Assembly: GCA_030247855.1 (NCBI GenBank)
Contig: JAPDRN010000112.1
Span: 50,623-114,622, forward strand
Source: Knufia peltigerae
Lineage: Eukaryota > Ascomycota > Eurotiomycetes > Chaetothyriales > Trichomeriaceae
Direction of reading: 5' to 3'
DNA length: 64,000 nt
In this document: one piece after another, positions 11,648 to 23,864 of the stretch
Layout of the letters: every line of letters starts with the position of its first letter
Position numbering within the stretch: position 1 is the first letter of the stretch
The notes under the pieces: model-generated
Told to the model about the DNA's origin: nothing
Database searches by the model: none
What the model saw: only the letters and a program-made list of their open reading frames with translations
Position numbers and translations under genes: made by a program

Positions 11648-13657
11648 CTACACACATGGCGACGACCCCTTTTCCATCTCTTGCACACGCACATGCTGAT
11701 GCTGTTCGAGATCATCAGAGTCTTCAACGTGTGCATGTGTACCGACCGCTGCCTCGGCTTCCACCTGCTTCCCAGCTTCCTCGAGCGTTTCGGCAACGTC
11801 GTCACCGAAAAGCGCCTCAATTTCCTCCAGTGTTTTCTTCCGTGTCTCTGGACAGTAAACGTAGAAGGCGACAATGAAAATGATGTCCATGATCAGAAAG
11901 ATCAGAAAGTACCTCCATGAGATGGCGTCGAGAGCCAACGGCGTGACTTGCACCAGTAGGATGATAATGCAATTGAAGGTGAGGTAGCTGTTTGCCACGC
12001 CGAATGATCTGATGGACGTGGGCAGGATCTCGGCCGAGTACTATTTGGTAGAAAAGATTGTGTCAGTCCACAGGAGCTTTCACTTCTCACGACGTCGAAT
12101 GGGCTGGGTGCACAGATAGTAAACATACCGTAGGCCAAAAGGTGTTCATCGGACCGGAATAACCACAAGAGAAGTAGTAGATTGAAAAGACAACACCAAT
12201 GCCCAGCCCGCGACTGGTGCTTCCAGAAGCCTCATATCGGGCCCAAAGAACCACCAGGATCAGGGACGCCGAGATCATGATAGCATACGCGACGAACTGT
12301 GGTAATACATCGTTAAAACATGAAGGTCCGGTCTCTGAGGATCTGAGATGGTAGGTAGATGGCCAGCTTACCACGAGTTTGCGCCGGCCAATTCTGTCAC
12401 AGAAAAACATGGCCATGATAGCAGAGGCTGTCGCTATTGTTCCATAAACTCCTGTCAAGACCAGCGATAGAAGGTTAGAGAAGCCCAAGCGTTGATATAT
12501 TATTACTTGGTAGTTTTGAATTGGGATGACGCCGGTCAACCTGTAGGGACGTGAGTAAGTAGAGGTTCCGTTCTCAAGAGATATCATGTGTGGCCTTGAG
12601 CAAGGACTTACTGTTGGAAGAGTGCAGTTCCAATGATGATAACGAGTCTCTTTTGATATGACTTTTTAGACAAGATCGAACGGACTCCCAGCCGCTCGCG
12701 TTTGTCCAGGTCGATTTGAGATCTGATCTGATGATATTCGCGCAGATAAAAGGTCTCGTCCCTCGTGCTTCTATGCATTTTCTTAAGCACTTCCAGGGCC
12801 TCTTCGTTGCGGTCTTTGAGGATGAGCCATCGTGGTGAAAATGGCATCCAAATCGAGCCGATCAACATGGCCACTGCTGGAACTAGTTGGAGACCGAGTA
12901 GGAGCCTCCAAGATACGTTGGACTCGATATACCAGAATCCCAAGCCACTGTAAAAGCAAAGGCACGTGGTTAATATAAAAGATCATAACAATGGCTATTC
13001 TGGGTTCCCCTGACTCCCTGAGTCCAGCAAGGTATATGATATAAGTAACGTAGGATCGGGATGTCACTCACATCCATTCAGTAAACATGTATGCGAAATT
13101 TATGTTGACCCTGAGGTATCCAGGAAGATTAGTCACCCTGCGTTTCCCCCGGGTTCATGACACTCACGCGTATACACCACCTATAAAGCCTCTGATTTCG
13201 GGGGGACTGATTTCACTGGCGTATGTTGGACAAACGCTGAAGACGATACCGCAGGCGATGCCTCCGATCACTCGACCTGTACAAAAGGTGGCGAAGTTCG
13301 ATGCCCCCGTCTGTAAAGAGACGCCTAACAGCGCAGTAATGCAGGATACCTGGATTGTCCGTAGCCGTCCGATCTTGTTGGGAAGGTACCAGTTGAGCAT
13401 GCAGCCAACAGCAGCTCCGCCATAGTATGCCGAATTGAAGGCTCCGATCGTGGTGGAGTCCAGAGTGAAGTATTCCAAGAAATGGTTGTACCCGAGGATT
13501 GATGTGGTGACACCTGGGTGTAAAAAGGCAGGTGAGTAAGTCGGCCAACAAAACAAGATGGGTAATCAAGAGACACATGTGCCTTACCTGAATCATATCC
13601 ATAGAAGATAGAACCAAACGTCACGTATACCAGGCACAGCAACTGATACTTGTTCAT
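11648..13657 (-). CDS. MFS sugar transporter (SP family)
   Basis: At least seven exons on the minus strand. Exon 1 starts MNKYQLLCLVYVTFGSIFYG, with an unusually short cytosolic N terminus. Exon 2 carries TSILGYNHFLEYF, NKIGRLRT and the sugar-transporter signature GRVIGGIACG followed by PTYASEI. Later exons carry SPRWLILK, the LFQQLTG join with VIPIQNYQVIIYQ, and CDRIGRRKLV. The C-terminal exon has a PETRKKTLEEIEALF motif and an acidic/His-rich tail. Hexose, disaccharide and quinate transporters all share these motifs, and LTGVIPIQNY deviates from the usual hexose-transporter QQxTGxNxxxYY pattern, so the substrate is open. It is divergent from the bZIP regulator gene across a 724-bp spacer, so co-regulation is plausible. 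Confidence 0.9.
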
Positions 13658-14381
13658 GGTGCAGATGAGACTTGATATGGACGTCTAGTCAACTGCTGCT
13701 ACAAGAATTCAGGGAGATCGGTTTGTAGTTCGTCAAGAGCTACACGACTCGGGACAGCTTGTGACAATGACAACAAGGCAAAGTGAACTGATATATACTG
13801 CGCTCATATATGTATATGATTAGGATCTAAGGTTACTTGAAGCCTACTCGAAAACCAGGGACTAGGGCAGCCTCCCCATAAAGGAGCCTCGCCGTCGAAC
13901 CTGGGATGGTCGTGTGTCAGCATATCGGGACACACATTCACCTAGATTGACAGCTCTCGGAAAGGGGTCCGCTTTCTGCTGGGAACAGCCAGGAATCGGA
14001 GATCAAGGCACTCGCAGTGATGTGTCTTAGGCAGCATGTTGATGCCTTGAACCAAAACGAGAGCCCCGGACCCAACCCCACACTTCTCCTCCGTTCTGCG
14101 GAGCATCAAGAAATAATTTCCTGACCAACTGACGCAGAAGTTTCTGACTCGGTTTGGTCAACGACAAGAGACAGAAGGCCACAACCACCCACCCGGGGGA
14201 AGGTGGCCCAGGGCTGATGCGTTTGCGCTCAACTCCCGGGCGCTGAGTTTGTCATCACCGCAGGTCGATGATGATGTTGTCCGCGTAAACTTCGCAGTGT
14301 GCACATCGTCCACCGTTGGTCTAGTCTTGTAGGTCTTTTATCTTCATACTTGAGGGAAGTGGTCATTGTGCTGGTCTCGAC
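13658..14381. promoter_or_regulatory. Bidirectional promoter between sugar transporter and bZIP gene
   Basis: The transporter reads left from 13657 and the bZIP gene reads right from 14382. A TGACTC hexamer lies at 14145-14150, the type of half-site bound by bZIP proteins. A match this short occurs often by chance. Confidence 0.5.
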
Positions 14382-16328
14382 ATGATGTGCCGAGAAAGCG
14401 CGCCCAGATCCGAAATAAATCTGCTGGGAGAAGTGAAGGAGCAAAGGTATCAACTTCCTTCGCTCGGTCAGGGTGAAAGATGATGAATATCAGTTCTTAC
14501 TTTGGCTTCTAGACGCATCAGGAATCGCCTGTCTCAAAGGACAACCCGCGAGCGAAAGGCAGCATACATTCGAGAACTGGAGCAACGTCTTGAGCTGTAC
14601 GAGACGGAGAAAGAAAGCTCCCGGATTCAAGAGCTGCTGACGGAGAATGCCAGGCTTCGCAAAGGATTGCACCTGGCACGGAGGCGATTGTTCAGTATTT
14701 CAACGTCACTGAACTGCACTGCGGATTCGCTGAAGCCACTTTTAGCTCTCGAAGGTATGTGAGGGTAGGGCTCGTGCCAATCGGGGTTGTCTTCTTGCGT
14801 GGATGGCGTCGGTTGACTTGCTGCAAAGGGTCCGAGCCTTCTGTACAGAAATGCACTTCTCAGGTTTGCTCATCGCAGCCGAACGTCGAGAAAGCCACCG
14901 AAGAACAACGAGCCGACGGTACTGAAGGACCGAGCTCTGTAAAATCCAACGATTGGAGCGTATCTCTGGAGGCTGAATGTTCGTCGATAACCGACCATAC
15001 TACTACTGCCTTCGCTGCTACCCAAGTGGACGACGAGAGCATCAACCTTGAAATATCATCCCGTCAAGCCAATGGTTCCTCTGCCTCGGCTCCGGTATCT
15101 CATACATACGCCGACGACCTTTTAGACGATCAATCATTTGGAATTTACGATGGTGCTACGACTTTGGTCGAGGATATTTCCCACCGGGCAGTGGACAGCA
15201 TGGAAGCAGCTCAGTTAGACAAGACACGCCCGCTGCCCCCGACGAACCATGCAGGAGACAACCACCCAATGTCCCATGGCATGAGAGCAGGAACCGGGGG
15301 AGTCCAAAGTACGTTGTCGTATGCGACGAACTTGTTACCACCCACCGCAAACGCACTGCACGTCGAGTCTGCTTTGTCGGCTCATTTGGATTGTCTAATA
15401 AATATCCTCAGGCGAGGTGGGTTAGCCACCCAGTACACACAGTAAGTCTCACCAGTCATGATGGTTCTGTCAAATCCTTTCTACTCCTCCATTCTTTGTT
15501 GAACAGGCGCTTTTGACTTACCTCAATTGTTTGGATCATAGCGCACCTCAGCTCGTCGATGACATGCTAGACGGCTTCCTTGAGGAATGCTGGCCATGCA
15601 TGAAGACATGGTACACCATGACAGATTCGTACACCACCATACGCTGGGTGATCTGGTGGCAAATCTCACAGACATCGGAAGCACTCGAAGATATACCCGA
15701 GACCAACACGCCTACCCCCGTCCAGAGAGCACTCCCCCACCCCAGCATCATCGACTGGATCCCATTTGCCAGCATACGCAACAGGCTTATCATTTCTGAT
15801 GGTTACGATATTGACCAGGTCTTCTGTGACATGACCGAGGCATTTGTGCTGCAGAAGGAGGCTGCCACCCAGGAGGGCGCCGTGATGTACAAGAGCGTGA
15901 TTGGGCTTCTTCGAGCCGCGTTGGTGTCTGCCGGCTCGTCATCACCATCACCATCATCGTCATCATCCGAGTCCCACGGCGGCAGCGGGGACATATTCGA
16001 CGAAGGGCCGCTGAAACGCACAAAGGCAGCTTCGAGCGCTTACTGCCAGCAACTAATCAACTTTGGTCGATGGGTGGTTAAGCTTGATCCGTCATTCTTC
16101 TCCAAATATCCTTCTCTTTACGACCCGGCCATCGTTTCTAGCGGACCATGCTGGGACCTTTTGGGAAGGGAGTCCCGGATCCAGAGACCGAAGCCGTTGA
16201 CCACTGAAGCCATCAACACGTACGCCAATCTCTTGCTGAAGGACCAGAATTACCGGACTTACGGAATGGATTCGCGGCTGCAGCCTCGTCCATGGATGCC
16301 GTCCCTTGATATGTGGAAAGGTGTATGA
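14382..16328 (+). CDS. bZIP transcription factor with C-terminal DUF3425 domain
   Basis: Exons 14382-14446, 14513-14754, 14829-15441 and 15542-16328 join in frame to 568 residues. A short first exon supplies the only in-frame ATG and leads into the basic region (RRIRNRLSQRTTRERK, about residues 21-36), which has the NxxxQRxxR-type contacts of fungal bZIPs. A short zipper of heptad Leu/Tyr/Leu follows from IRELEQRLELYE. The middle (about 100-310) is low-complexity and acidic. The C-terminal part contains PHPSIIDWIPF and IRNRLI, the signature of DUF3425, the module usually paired with this bZIP type. A Ser-rich run near residues 430-445 comes from a TCA/TCC-type repeat. Its position between a divergent transporter gene and a convergent monooxygenase makes it the candidate local regulator. 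Confidence 0.88.
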
Positions 16329-16643
16329 AAGCCATCGTCGCGCACTAGGCTCTTGCATGTAGAGCCAGCATCCAGTCCACCAGCACTGCCAGGGACTGCT
16401 TGCAGCACTCTTTGATAGTTGATGTATACATAATGATCTTCCATAGCACATTTCGATTAATGAGATTCCTTTGATTGAAATATTCCCAGCCGTACGAGCC
16501 GAACTGGTATGATGACGGGTCTGTGTATCACAACATCTGGTTTCTAGAAAGATGTCCACTCAAGGAAGTGGCGTCCACTACTCAATGCTGTTTTATCCCA
16601 TGCCTTGGACAGCGCAGCAAAACAACTCATAATCAGATTTTCT
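16329..16643. other. Convergent 3' spacer
   Basis: The shared 3' flank of the bZIP gene and the monooxygenase gene; no coding frame. The 3' untranslated regions may overlap. Confidence 0.5.
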
Positions 16644-18646
16644 CACTCAATTTCCCATGGAACATCAGCATTCCGCATGTACGGCGCCAGCTTGTCGACG
16701 TCGCGCAACACCTCAGCCTGCACACGGCCATTGCCCAGGTAGGACCACATGTTGTGCGAGCGGTAGCGATGATCATAGTGCTCCCACTTGACCTCTTTGA
16801 TGGTTTTCAAGAAGTGCATGGCCTAGATAGGAGATACAACCCCAAAAAGTCAGTCCTACACGTAAGGACTGTGCCATGTGCACTACTTGTCAAGGCAAAA
16901 CAACCAAAGACTTTGAGAAAGAACGAAGAAACTACTCACCGAACCTCCCCAAATCCACAATTTCCCGCCCACAATATTATTCTTGTACCAACTCTTGCAG
17001 TCTTTATTCCATACAGACCCCTTGTGCCACTCGTCAATGTACTCATACAACTGGTCGACGGGTTCCTGCTTGACTTCGAGGGCGCGGATACCTTCGTTCT
17101 GGATCCTGGCGGCGCATTTGAGGATGTATTCGACGCAGACTTCGTGCGAGGGTAAAGCCGTACCGGCAGCCCAGTTGCCCCGCACTCCATTGACGACGAA
17201 GTAATTAGGGAACTTGGGCACGGCCATGGAAAGGTAGACCTGAGGTTCCGGATCGAACTCGTCTCGCATGGACACGCCGTCGACGCCGCGCACCTCGAAC
17301 GGCGGTGCGAAGGCGAGATTAAACCCCGTCGCGCAGGCGATGATGTCAACCTCGTGGAGTTCGCCGGACCCGTCGACCAGACCTTCGGGGACGATCTTGA
17401 CGATCTCCTCGTGGCACGTCGTCACGTTGGGCTGGACCAGCGCTTCTAGGTACCCATCGCCAGGGGTGATGCGGCGGCACCCAGGGGGCCAGGAGGGGAT
17501 CAGGCGTTTCTTGAGCTCGTCGTGCCCGGGGCCAATCCGGCGCTCCATCTCCGTCCGCAACTGCTCCTGTGTTTGCCGCGACGTGTCGGAGTCCGCGATG
17601 AACATGTCGAACAGGTTGTTGACGGACGATTCGAGCTTGCGTCTGTAGTGAAGGTGGTAGTCCGGGTCATTTTTGAATCGTTGTTTCTCCTCCTCGGTGT
17701 AGTAGTACTGTCCTACGGGGTCGGTGTTCGCCACAGACTCGCCGGCGCGGTTGTGTTGGATGGATTTGTTCTTTTCTTGCTCAAGCGCAGCGGCGCCCAC
17801 GGGTGGCGAAATCCAAGTCACAGACCTCATGAACGATACCAGGTGGCGGGCCGTCTTTTGGATCTGGGGCACCATCTGGATGGCCGATGAGCCCGTGCCG
17901 ATGACTGCGACCTTTTTGTCTTTCCAATCTACAGATGAGTCCCAGTTGGCGCTGTGTAGGAGTTGGCCTTTGAAGTCGTGGAGGCCAGGTATGTTGGGCC
18001 ATTTCCAGGAATTGAGAAAGCCAGTTCCGTTGATTAGAATATGGCACCAGTCGATAAATCTTTGGCCGTCTCTTTCAAGCTCTACGCTGTCTGTGTGTCG
18101 TGATATGGTCAGTGTTGTGTTGCTTCATCCTCGTCGTTGAATTGGGGACTGGTGCCACGGTACTCACAGATTCCTTTCTCCTCGACCCAAGTCGCACTGA
18201 GGACTCGCGTGTTCAGTTGAATCCACGGTCTGAGACTGTGCTTATCGGCAAAGTCCTCAAAGTACTTCTTGATCTCTGGCGAATACGCATAAAAGGAAGA
18301 CCAGTTCGGGTTCGGCTCGAAAGAAAATGTGTATGCATGTGCCGGTCTGAATTGTGGGAACTTTTGTAAGTACAAATAACAGGCGACAGCGGCAATGGTA
18401 TAGCACTCACACATCACAAGCACATCCTGGGTATCGGTTTTCGTACCAAGTTCCTCCAACGCTGGGGTTCTTGTCGTAGATGGCAAGTTGGTACTTTGAA
18501 AACGACTTCTTCATCTTATATGCAACCAATAGCCCAGCAGCGCCCGCGCCGACGCAGATGACACGGAGGTCCTTGGGATCGGAGTGCCAATGAGGCTCAA
18601 TGTGGAAGCTTGAGTCGCCATTGGGTTCTCCTACTGCATGAGGCAT
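16644..18646 (-). CDS. Flavin-containing Baeyer-Villiger-type monooxygenase
   Basis: A flavoprotein of about 580 residues in several exons. Exon 1 holds the FAD-binding VGAGAAGLL (about residues 32-40) and the motif GGTWYENRYPGCACD. A middle exon ends before a join to ELERDGQRFIDW. The next contains FKGQLLHSANWD, which fits the Baeyer-Villiger fingerprint FxGxxxHxxxW with Asp instead of Pro after Trp. The NADPH-binding VIGTGSSAIQ and the late ATGFN motif follow. The C-terminal exon (AMHFLKTIKEV to WEIE) ends at 16644. It would insert oxygen next to a ketone to form an ester or lactone, using NADPH and O2; the substrate is unknown. It shares a promoter region with the SDR gene, which could make or remove the ketone. 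Confidence 0.9.
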
Positions 18647-19425
18647 TTCGAGAACGGCAATTGTTAGAATGAGAGAGCGGAGAGGGTGTGGACAGTCAAC
18701 CGAGCAGGTCGAGTTTCTAAGTACAGAAACAAGTGGACAAACTCGGAGTGAGCAACTCTGAGCGGCTTTGCCGGTTCATTTTAACTATCCTAGGTCTGTT
18801 GGACGTGTTTGCATTGGCTCGGCAAGACATCTGATGCTCCTTGCGGCAATGGCTTTGAACATCGTAGTCGCTGACATTGCTTCTTTTGGTAAATTCCCAG
18901 CCTGGTGGGTCTATACAAAGTAGGTGTCACTTTTTGAGGAGTCACTCTTTGAGGAGTCAGCAGAGGTGATCCTCGAGGTTTACGGGGGTGTCCTTTGGAG
19001 TTGTTGTGGAGCCCCTGCAAGCTGTAAAACCCCCCCAGGTAGTGACTGCGGAGAGCCCATGCGCGCCGTGCAAACTCCACGCCATATTCGTAGCATCGGC
19101 GTCAGTATGGGTCGGGGCTACCACATCCCAGGCCGGCATTGGACAGTCGTCGAGTGTGTCAGTGCGTGTCGTGTCACTGTTACAGACTTACTGAACACTG
19201 CTGATACTCGGGCAATCAGAATGGCATGAATCTCAAGGCAAAACGGTGGCTGGCATCCTTGCCCTTTCCCAAACTCTCTTTGCTGGTTGAGCTTATTGTC
19301 CTTCAGCTCTTCCAACCACTCTGCCGAAAAGCAAGTTACCTCGAATCAGATCACTATCAGGAGCTATTCAAATTTCATTTATTTTCCTGGCATTCTTCTT
19401 GTCTCTAAACAAAGGTTCCATAGGC
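18647..19425. promoter_or_regulatory. Bidirectional promoter of monooxygenase and SDR with a direct repeat
   Basis: A 779-bp spacer between two genes reading away from each other. It contains two copies of TTTGAGGAGTCA at 18933-18944 and 18948-18959, 15 bp apart start to start. The GAGTCA core resembles an AP-1/Gcn4-type bZIP half-site. This is a candidate operator for the neighbouring bZIP protein. Confidence 0.5.
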
Positions 19426-20529
19426 ATGAATCGACGGCGGTGTCCCATCGCCCCTGGAGTGGCTTTCGTCACCGGTGCTGCTAGGGGCCTGGGGAATGCG
19501 GTAGCCGTGTCCTTTGCCAAAGAAGGTGCCAGGGCGGTAGTTATTGTTGACATCAACGATGAGGAGACGATGAACAAGGGCAAAGCGGCTGTTGAGGCTC
19601 ACGGTGCCGAAGTAAGTGTGTTGCGCGAGGTCTCGGGTGCTGTTGAACTAGAACTCTTGAACCTGACATTCGTAGTGCCTAGCCATCCGTGCCGACGTGA
19701 CCAAGGAGACCGATGTACTCCGCGCCGTGTCTGAGGCGGTGGGAAGATTTGGCAGAATCGATTACGCTGCGAACTTCGCCGGCGTTGTCGGTCCTCCGGA
19801 CACCATCATCAGTCTTGACGTTGAGAAGTGGAAGAAGACTCTGGAAGTCAATGCAACCGGGGTCATGCTTTGCACAAAGCATGAAATGATCCAGATGATG
19901 AAGCAAGATTCTCTTGAAGTGTGCGTATCGCGCGCCTGCCCTCGTCTCTTCTTCTCAAGCCCCCGGGTACTGATGTCAACTTTCACAGAGAGGAAGGTCG
20001 TCAACCCCAACGTGGCGCGATTGTGAATTGCGCTTCTGTGAACTCGTTGCAGACAATGCCGGGAACCGGGCCATACACGGCGTCTAAGCACGCGTGTTAC
20101 GGCATTACCAAGACGGTATGTGTGAGCCCTGCATCTAGGGACTTTGGGCCTCTTTCCACAATCAACTAACACCAGCCCAACAAGGCGGCCTTGGAAGCTA
20201 GAGGTTACGGTATTCGCGTGAATGCCGTCTCACCTGGATTCCTCATGACTCGGATGGTTGAAGAATCGCTCTTCGATGGCGATCTTTCAGAGTCGCGCGG
20301 TATGGCTATGTGGAAATACTTCGAGGCACGACAGGGCCGGTCAGGCCGCCCTGAGGAGGTAGGAGATGTTGTTGTCCTTTTGTGCTCACCTAGAATGAGT
20401 TTGGTGGTTGGTCAAAATGTCTTTATCGATGGGTGAGTTGTGCAAAGATCAACACTCCTAGCACAGAGATGCTTAGCCTTGCTAACTCAACGTGCTAGTG
20501 GTTTCACATTGAATGAAGGAGATTCGTGA
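19426..20529 (+). CDS. Short-chain dehydrogenase/reductase (SDR)
   Basis: Five exons (19426-19611, 19676-19920, 19989-20115, 20185-20432, 20499-20529) join to 278 residues, the usual classical-SDR length. The cofactor motif TGAARGLG is at about residues 16-23, followed by DIND, which favours NAD over NADP because an Asp ends strand 2. NFAG, a serine-containing NCASVNS, and the catalytic YTASK (Tyr-x-x-x-Lys) follow. The C-terminal part has the conserved NAVSPGF and the ending DGGFTL. Exon 2 ends with a GT|gtgcgt donor, which the frame requires. It would oxidise an alcohol or reduce a ketone. Divergence from the monooxygenase suggests sequential steps such as alcohol to ketone to ester. Confidence 0.9.
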
Positions 20530-21580
20530 GATGTCGAGGAAACGATGCTCGAGACGATGAGAGGCTGCCAGTATGATGATAGGAGACTCGGTAGCTTGTA
20601 TCATAACATCCCGTTGGTGCCTAGTAAAGTTGAGTTGAACATCATTCGTATGGAGTTGTAGTACAAGTGATGTGTACCTCAGTCGAACCGAAGAGCGCGC
20701 AACACACCCTGCAACAAAGCGTAAAGGGTTCAAAACACACGTTAAACACACGTTAAGTATGAGACATTGTATCATTTATGCTTGGGCTCTGGTCGACCGC
20801 CCTTTCTAAACAAACGCCCTAGCTATATTATGATATCTTATGATACGCCATGCTCAAACACACACCACAGATCCTCTTCCTCCTCCCTACCCCTTACTCC
20901 TTCAATTCGGCCTTCTACACCACCACGTCCTCCTAACTCAGCCAGCCAAAACTGCACGGCGCTCGCCAGGGGGCTCAGCAACGTCCTCTGGCATCAGCGT
21001 GGGGAAGGCGTCGAGGTAGAGCGATACCCTCTCTAGCTTCCTCCAAAGGGCCGTTTGCAGTCTCCTGGCGGCACCGCTACTTCCCACGACCGCCCTTCCC
21101 CGTCTTGCCAATAGTATCAAGTGCTAAAGTCATATGCCTCAGTGTTGCAAGAGAAGCTACTGTTTCAGAGCAGTGGCGATCTTGCCGGTTGACGACGTGA
21201 CACTTCAACCTCCGTTCAACGCGGTTTGGCTTAATGAGAAGGTTTTATGAAGGAATCTCTGCCCCTGCCCACGGTGGGTGAACAAGCCGAAGCTTGATTC
21301 AAAACAGATCAAAAGTAACCTGCTAATATATACCTCATGACCTCGGCCCCTGGGCTGCCACGAGAAGTCTACAACTGGCTACTATTCACGGTTTCACTTC
21401 CATGCTTGACTGTAACTAACAGCATCGTGCAGGCGACACTCATGATATCGACGACAAGATGAAGCTGTGTATGAAAACACCTTGGTGAAATTGTATCTCT
21501 CAGTTCGACCTAAACCATCGTGATCCTATCATAGATGTCAATCACCACCAAAGCTGCAATTTCACCCAGACGCCCCTCCT
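20530..21580. other. Intergenic, no gene seen
   Basis: Lies between the 3' ends of the SDR and the SnoaL-like gene. The frames present (for example 20767-21036 plus) are proline/serine-rich and have no family character. Confidence 0.5.
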
Positions 21581-22048
21581 TCAAAACATGCCATTCGAGT
21601 TTTTAGAATTCTCTGGAATCTCAGTTATACATTCCCAATGCTCAACAAACTGTCCACCTTCGTGCTTGAAGATGTCCATTATCGACATTCCACGATCACC
21701 CGGCCATCTTGTCATATGAAAATGAGTCGACACAAACTGTCCATCCACCAAGGCTCTCTTGAAATGGAATTTAGGTGGGACTGGTTTCCCACCGTTGGCC
21801 TGTGCCGAAGCGGAGGCCACATGCTTCAAGAAATCAATGAGGCCTTCTTTCCCGTCTCCGACATCCGGGTTGTGTTGTTTGTAAGATGGGCTTAGGAATT
21901 TGTGGGCCACATCTAGATCACCGTGACAGAATGCGCCGATGTATAATTCGAGAAGATTGCGAATGATTTGAGCCTGGGCTTCCGTGTGTGGCGGTTCATT
22001 GCTAAGTTCGGCGTACGCCTTGTCGACTTCGTCTTGGTATTTTGACAT
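21581..22048 (-). CDS. SnoaL-like / NTF2-fold protein
   Basis: A single exon of 155 residues. The region around residues 25-60 (RNLLELYIGAF, then a conserved HKFLSPSYKQHNP) and the later HFHMTRWPG with DIFKHEGGQFVEHWE are the pattern of SnoaL-like polyketide-cyclase-related proteins. In this family the His and Asp residues line a small hydrophobic pocket; enzymes of the fold catalyse aldol cyclisation, dehydration or isomerisation, and many are unassigned. No secretion signal is present, so a cytosolic location is likely. It is divergent from a regulator-like gene. The fold is well supported and the reaction is unknown. Confidence 0.85.
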   Translation of the reverse strand: MSKYQDEVDKAYAELSNEPPHTEAQAQIIRNLLELYIGAFCHGDLDVAHKFLSPSYKQHNPDVGDGKEGLIDFLKHVASASAQANGGKPVPPKFHFKRALVDGQFVSTHFHMTRWPGDRGMSIMDIFKHEGGQFVEHWECITEIPENSKNSNGMF

Positions 22049-22879
22049 GACCGGTGTGGGTTATGGCTGCTGTCTTAGGCAAGGTATCACTTGATGTATA
22101 TATTAGTGAATATGGATGACAAGATCTGGTGATTACAGATCAAGGAGATTCTGGTCATGATAAGTCTGAGGTAAAGGAGGGGAACAGTTTCTACAAGTAG
22201 TCAGTCGATGATGTTTTTCAGTACCTTGGCTTATCGAGGGCATTATGGGGAAACAGAGAGATGGGGTAGTCGTCCGATTCCTAATGGAGAAACCTGTTCA
22301 AACGCCAATAGTCATTGCAAATACCTAAAGTATGACAGTCGGAACAGCTATTCCCCTCTACAACAGTCATTCTTAGTTAATTGCAGTACTTACTATGCCT
22401 GGGCATGGCCATTTATTCAACTCTGAACAAACTGCGTAGGTACAGAAAAAAAGGCGAAGGTGTAGATGTTATCAAGTGGAGTACTCCACCTACCTTTCCT
22501 GGCCAAGCACCAAGGTTGCAGGAATATGTATCACATTGTATTCTGAAAGTTACAATTCGAATTCAAATCTCTGTACGGCTGAGCTAACAGACCAACAGTT
22601 CCGGAGATCCAAGTGGTTAGGCAGGGTGACAGAGACAAACGGAGGAGAAGCGGGTGGACGAGGGAATGATTGGACTCTTTTAAAGGAGTCACGATATTTG
22701 CTCGGCCGGGGCTGTACAGTAACAGCAAGTCACTTGGTGTCTGACAAATCAAACTTCGACCTAAATGGCCAATTCCACCCACTTCACTGCCATGCTTCCT
22801 GTCTCTATCCTAAAAAGACATATCTAGCTACTATCCGAACTCACTTTTCATTACAAGACGTACCACTCAGGGGCGAGAC
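22049..22879. promoter_or_regulatory. Divergent promoter region of SnoaL-like and regulator-like genes
   Basis: A spacer of 831 bp between divergent genes. It holds GGAGTCAC at 22685-22692, the same core as the repeats upstream of the monooxygenase. No coding frame is supported. Confidence 0.45.
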
Positions 22880-23864
22880 ATGTCTCGCCCAATACAATAC
22901 CTCTTTGTCGCTAACAAATCAGATCCCACACAGCCTTCTTCCCCGGACTCTCGTAAATCGACCCATTCACACGTAATGCGTCAAGCTCATGCTCGAAAAA
23001 GACGTTTACAAACACAAAAATACCAGAAGGAGTCAAATAATGGCTCTAGCGGACTCAATCATGATGTTGCCTTTCTGAAAGAAACGGTTGTTCTCTCCAA
23101 TCCTTTCAGCGACTCAATAAACTACACTATTGGCAAGGACCCGTTTTCGTCCCTGGCAAGACCTTTGACTTCCGATGAATACTTCTTGTTAGATCACTGT
23201 ATGTTAATTCCTCGCCTAAGGGGACACATTTTTTCCAGTTTTCTCAAGCTGGTGCCTTCACAAGTCATTCTTAACACTCTCGATGCGCAGATATCAAAAT
23301 AGTAGTACCTTACTCTATCGGTCACTGCGGCTTGTTCGACCACTCGGGAGATGACGACCCCCGGACTCAGATCCTCCGAGAATGGGTGGGCCTCGCCATC
23401 GCCGACGACTCCCTCATGGTTGCGGCCGTCCTACTGAGTACATGCCGTCACATCCTTTTAGGCACACCAAATCACCCAGCCTTCTCTAGAATGGCTCTGA
23501 GGTATAAGCAGATATGTCTCCATACGCTTCAACAGGAGATTGATACCGGGCAACGACAAAACACGATCGACGCAATGACAGTTGCCAAGGCAATAGCACT
23601 TGCCATAGATGAGGTGAGAAGCCCCGGTTTGTGTGGCTCCCGTGGTCTCCTTTGCTCGAAACATTATATTGCCATTAGAAAAGAATCACATGGCTGATGA
23701 AGATTTATATCTAGGTGAACTCTGGTGAACATGGTACAGCTCGACAACACGTGCAAGGTGCTATTGCCATGGTTCGGGTTCGAGGTGGTCCAACAGCACT
23801 TGGGATAACCGGATTACTGGAGAGAATGTATTACAAGTTTGTCGCTTTAATGATAGAGACGTAG
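22880..23864 (+). CDS. Short fungal transcription-factor-like protein without a zinc cluster
   Basis: Exons 22880-23198, 23291-23613 and 23715-23864 join to 263 residues. The opening (IQYLFVANKSDPTQP, then SHVMRQAHARKRR) is the start of a common fungal family of transcription-factor-domain proteins that lack an N-terminal zinc finger. PLTSDEYFLLDHY, an IGHCGLFDHS core and GTARQHVQGAIAMVRVRGGP then match the helical middle domain. Family members are often 400-550 residues, but here a TAG closes the frame soon after LLERMYYK. A further 66-codon frame lies just downstream (23871-24071), so the gene may be truncated or have an exon I could not place. Its divergence from the SnoaL-like gene suggests a local regulatory role, by inference only. 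Confidence 0.65.
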
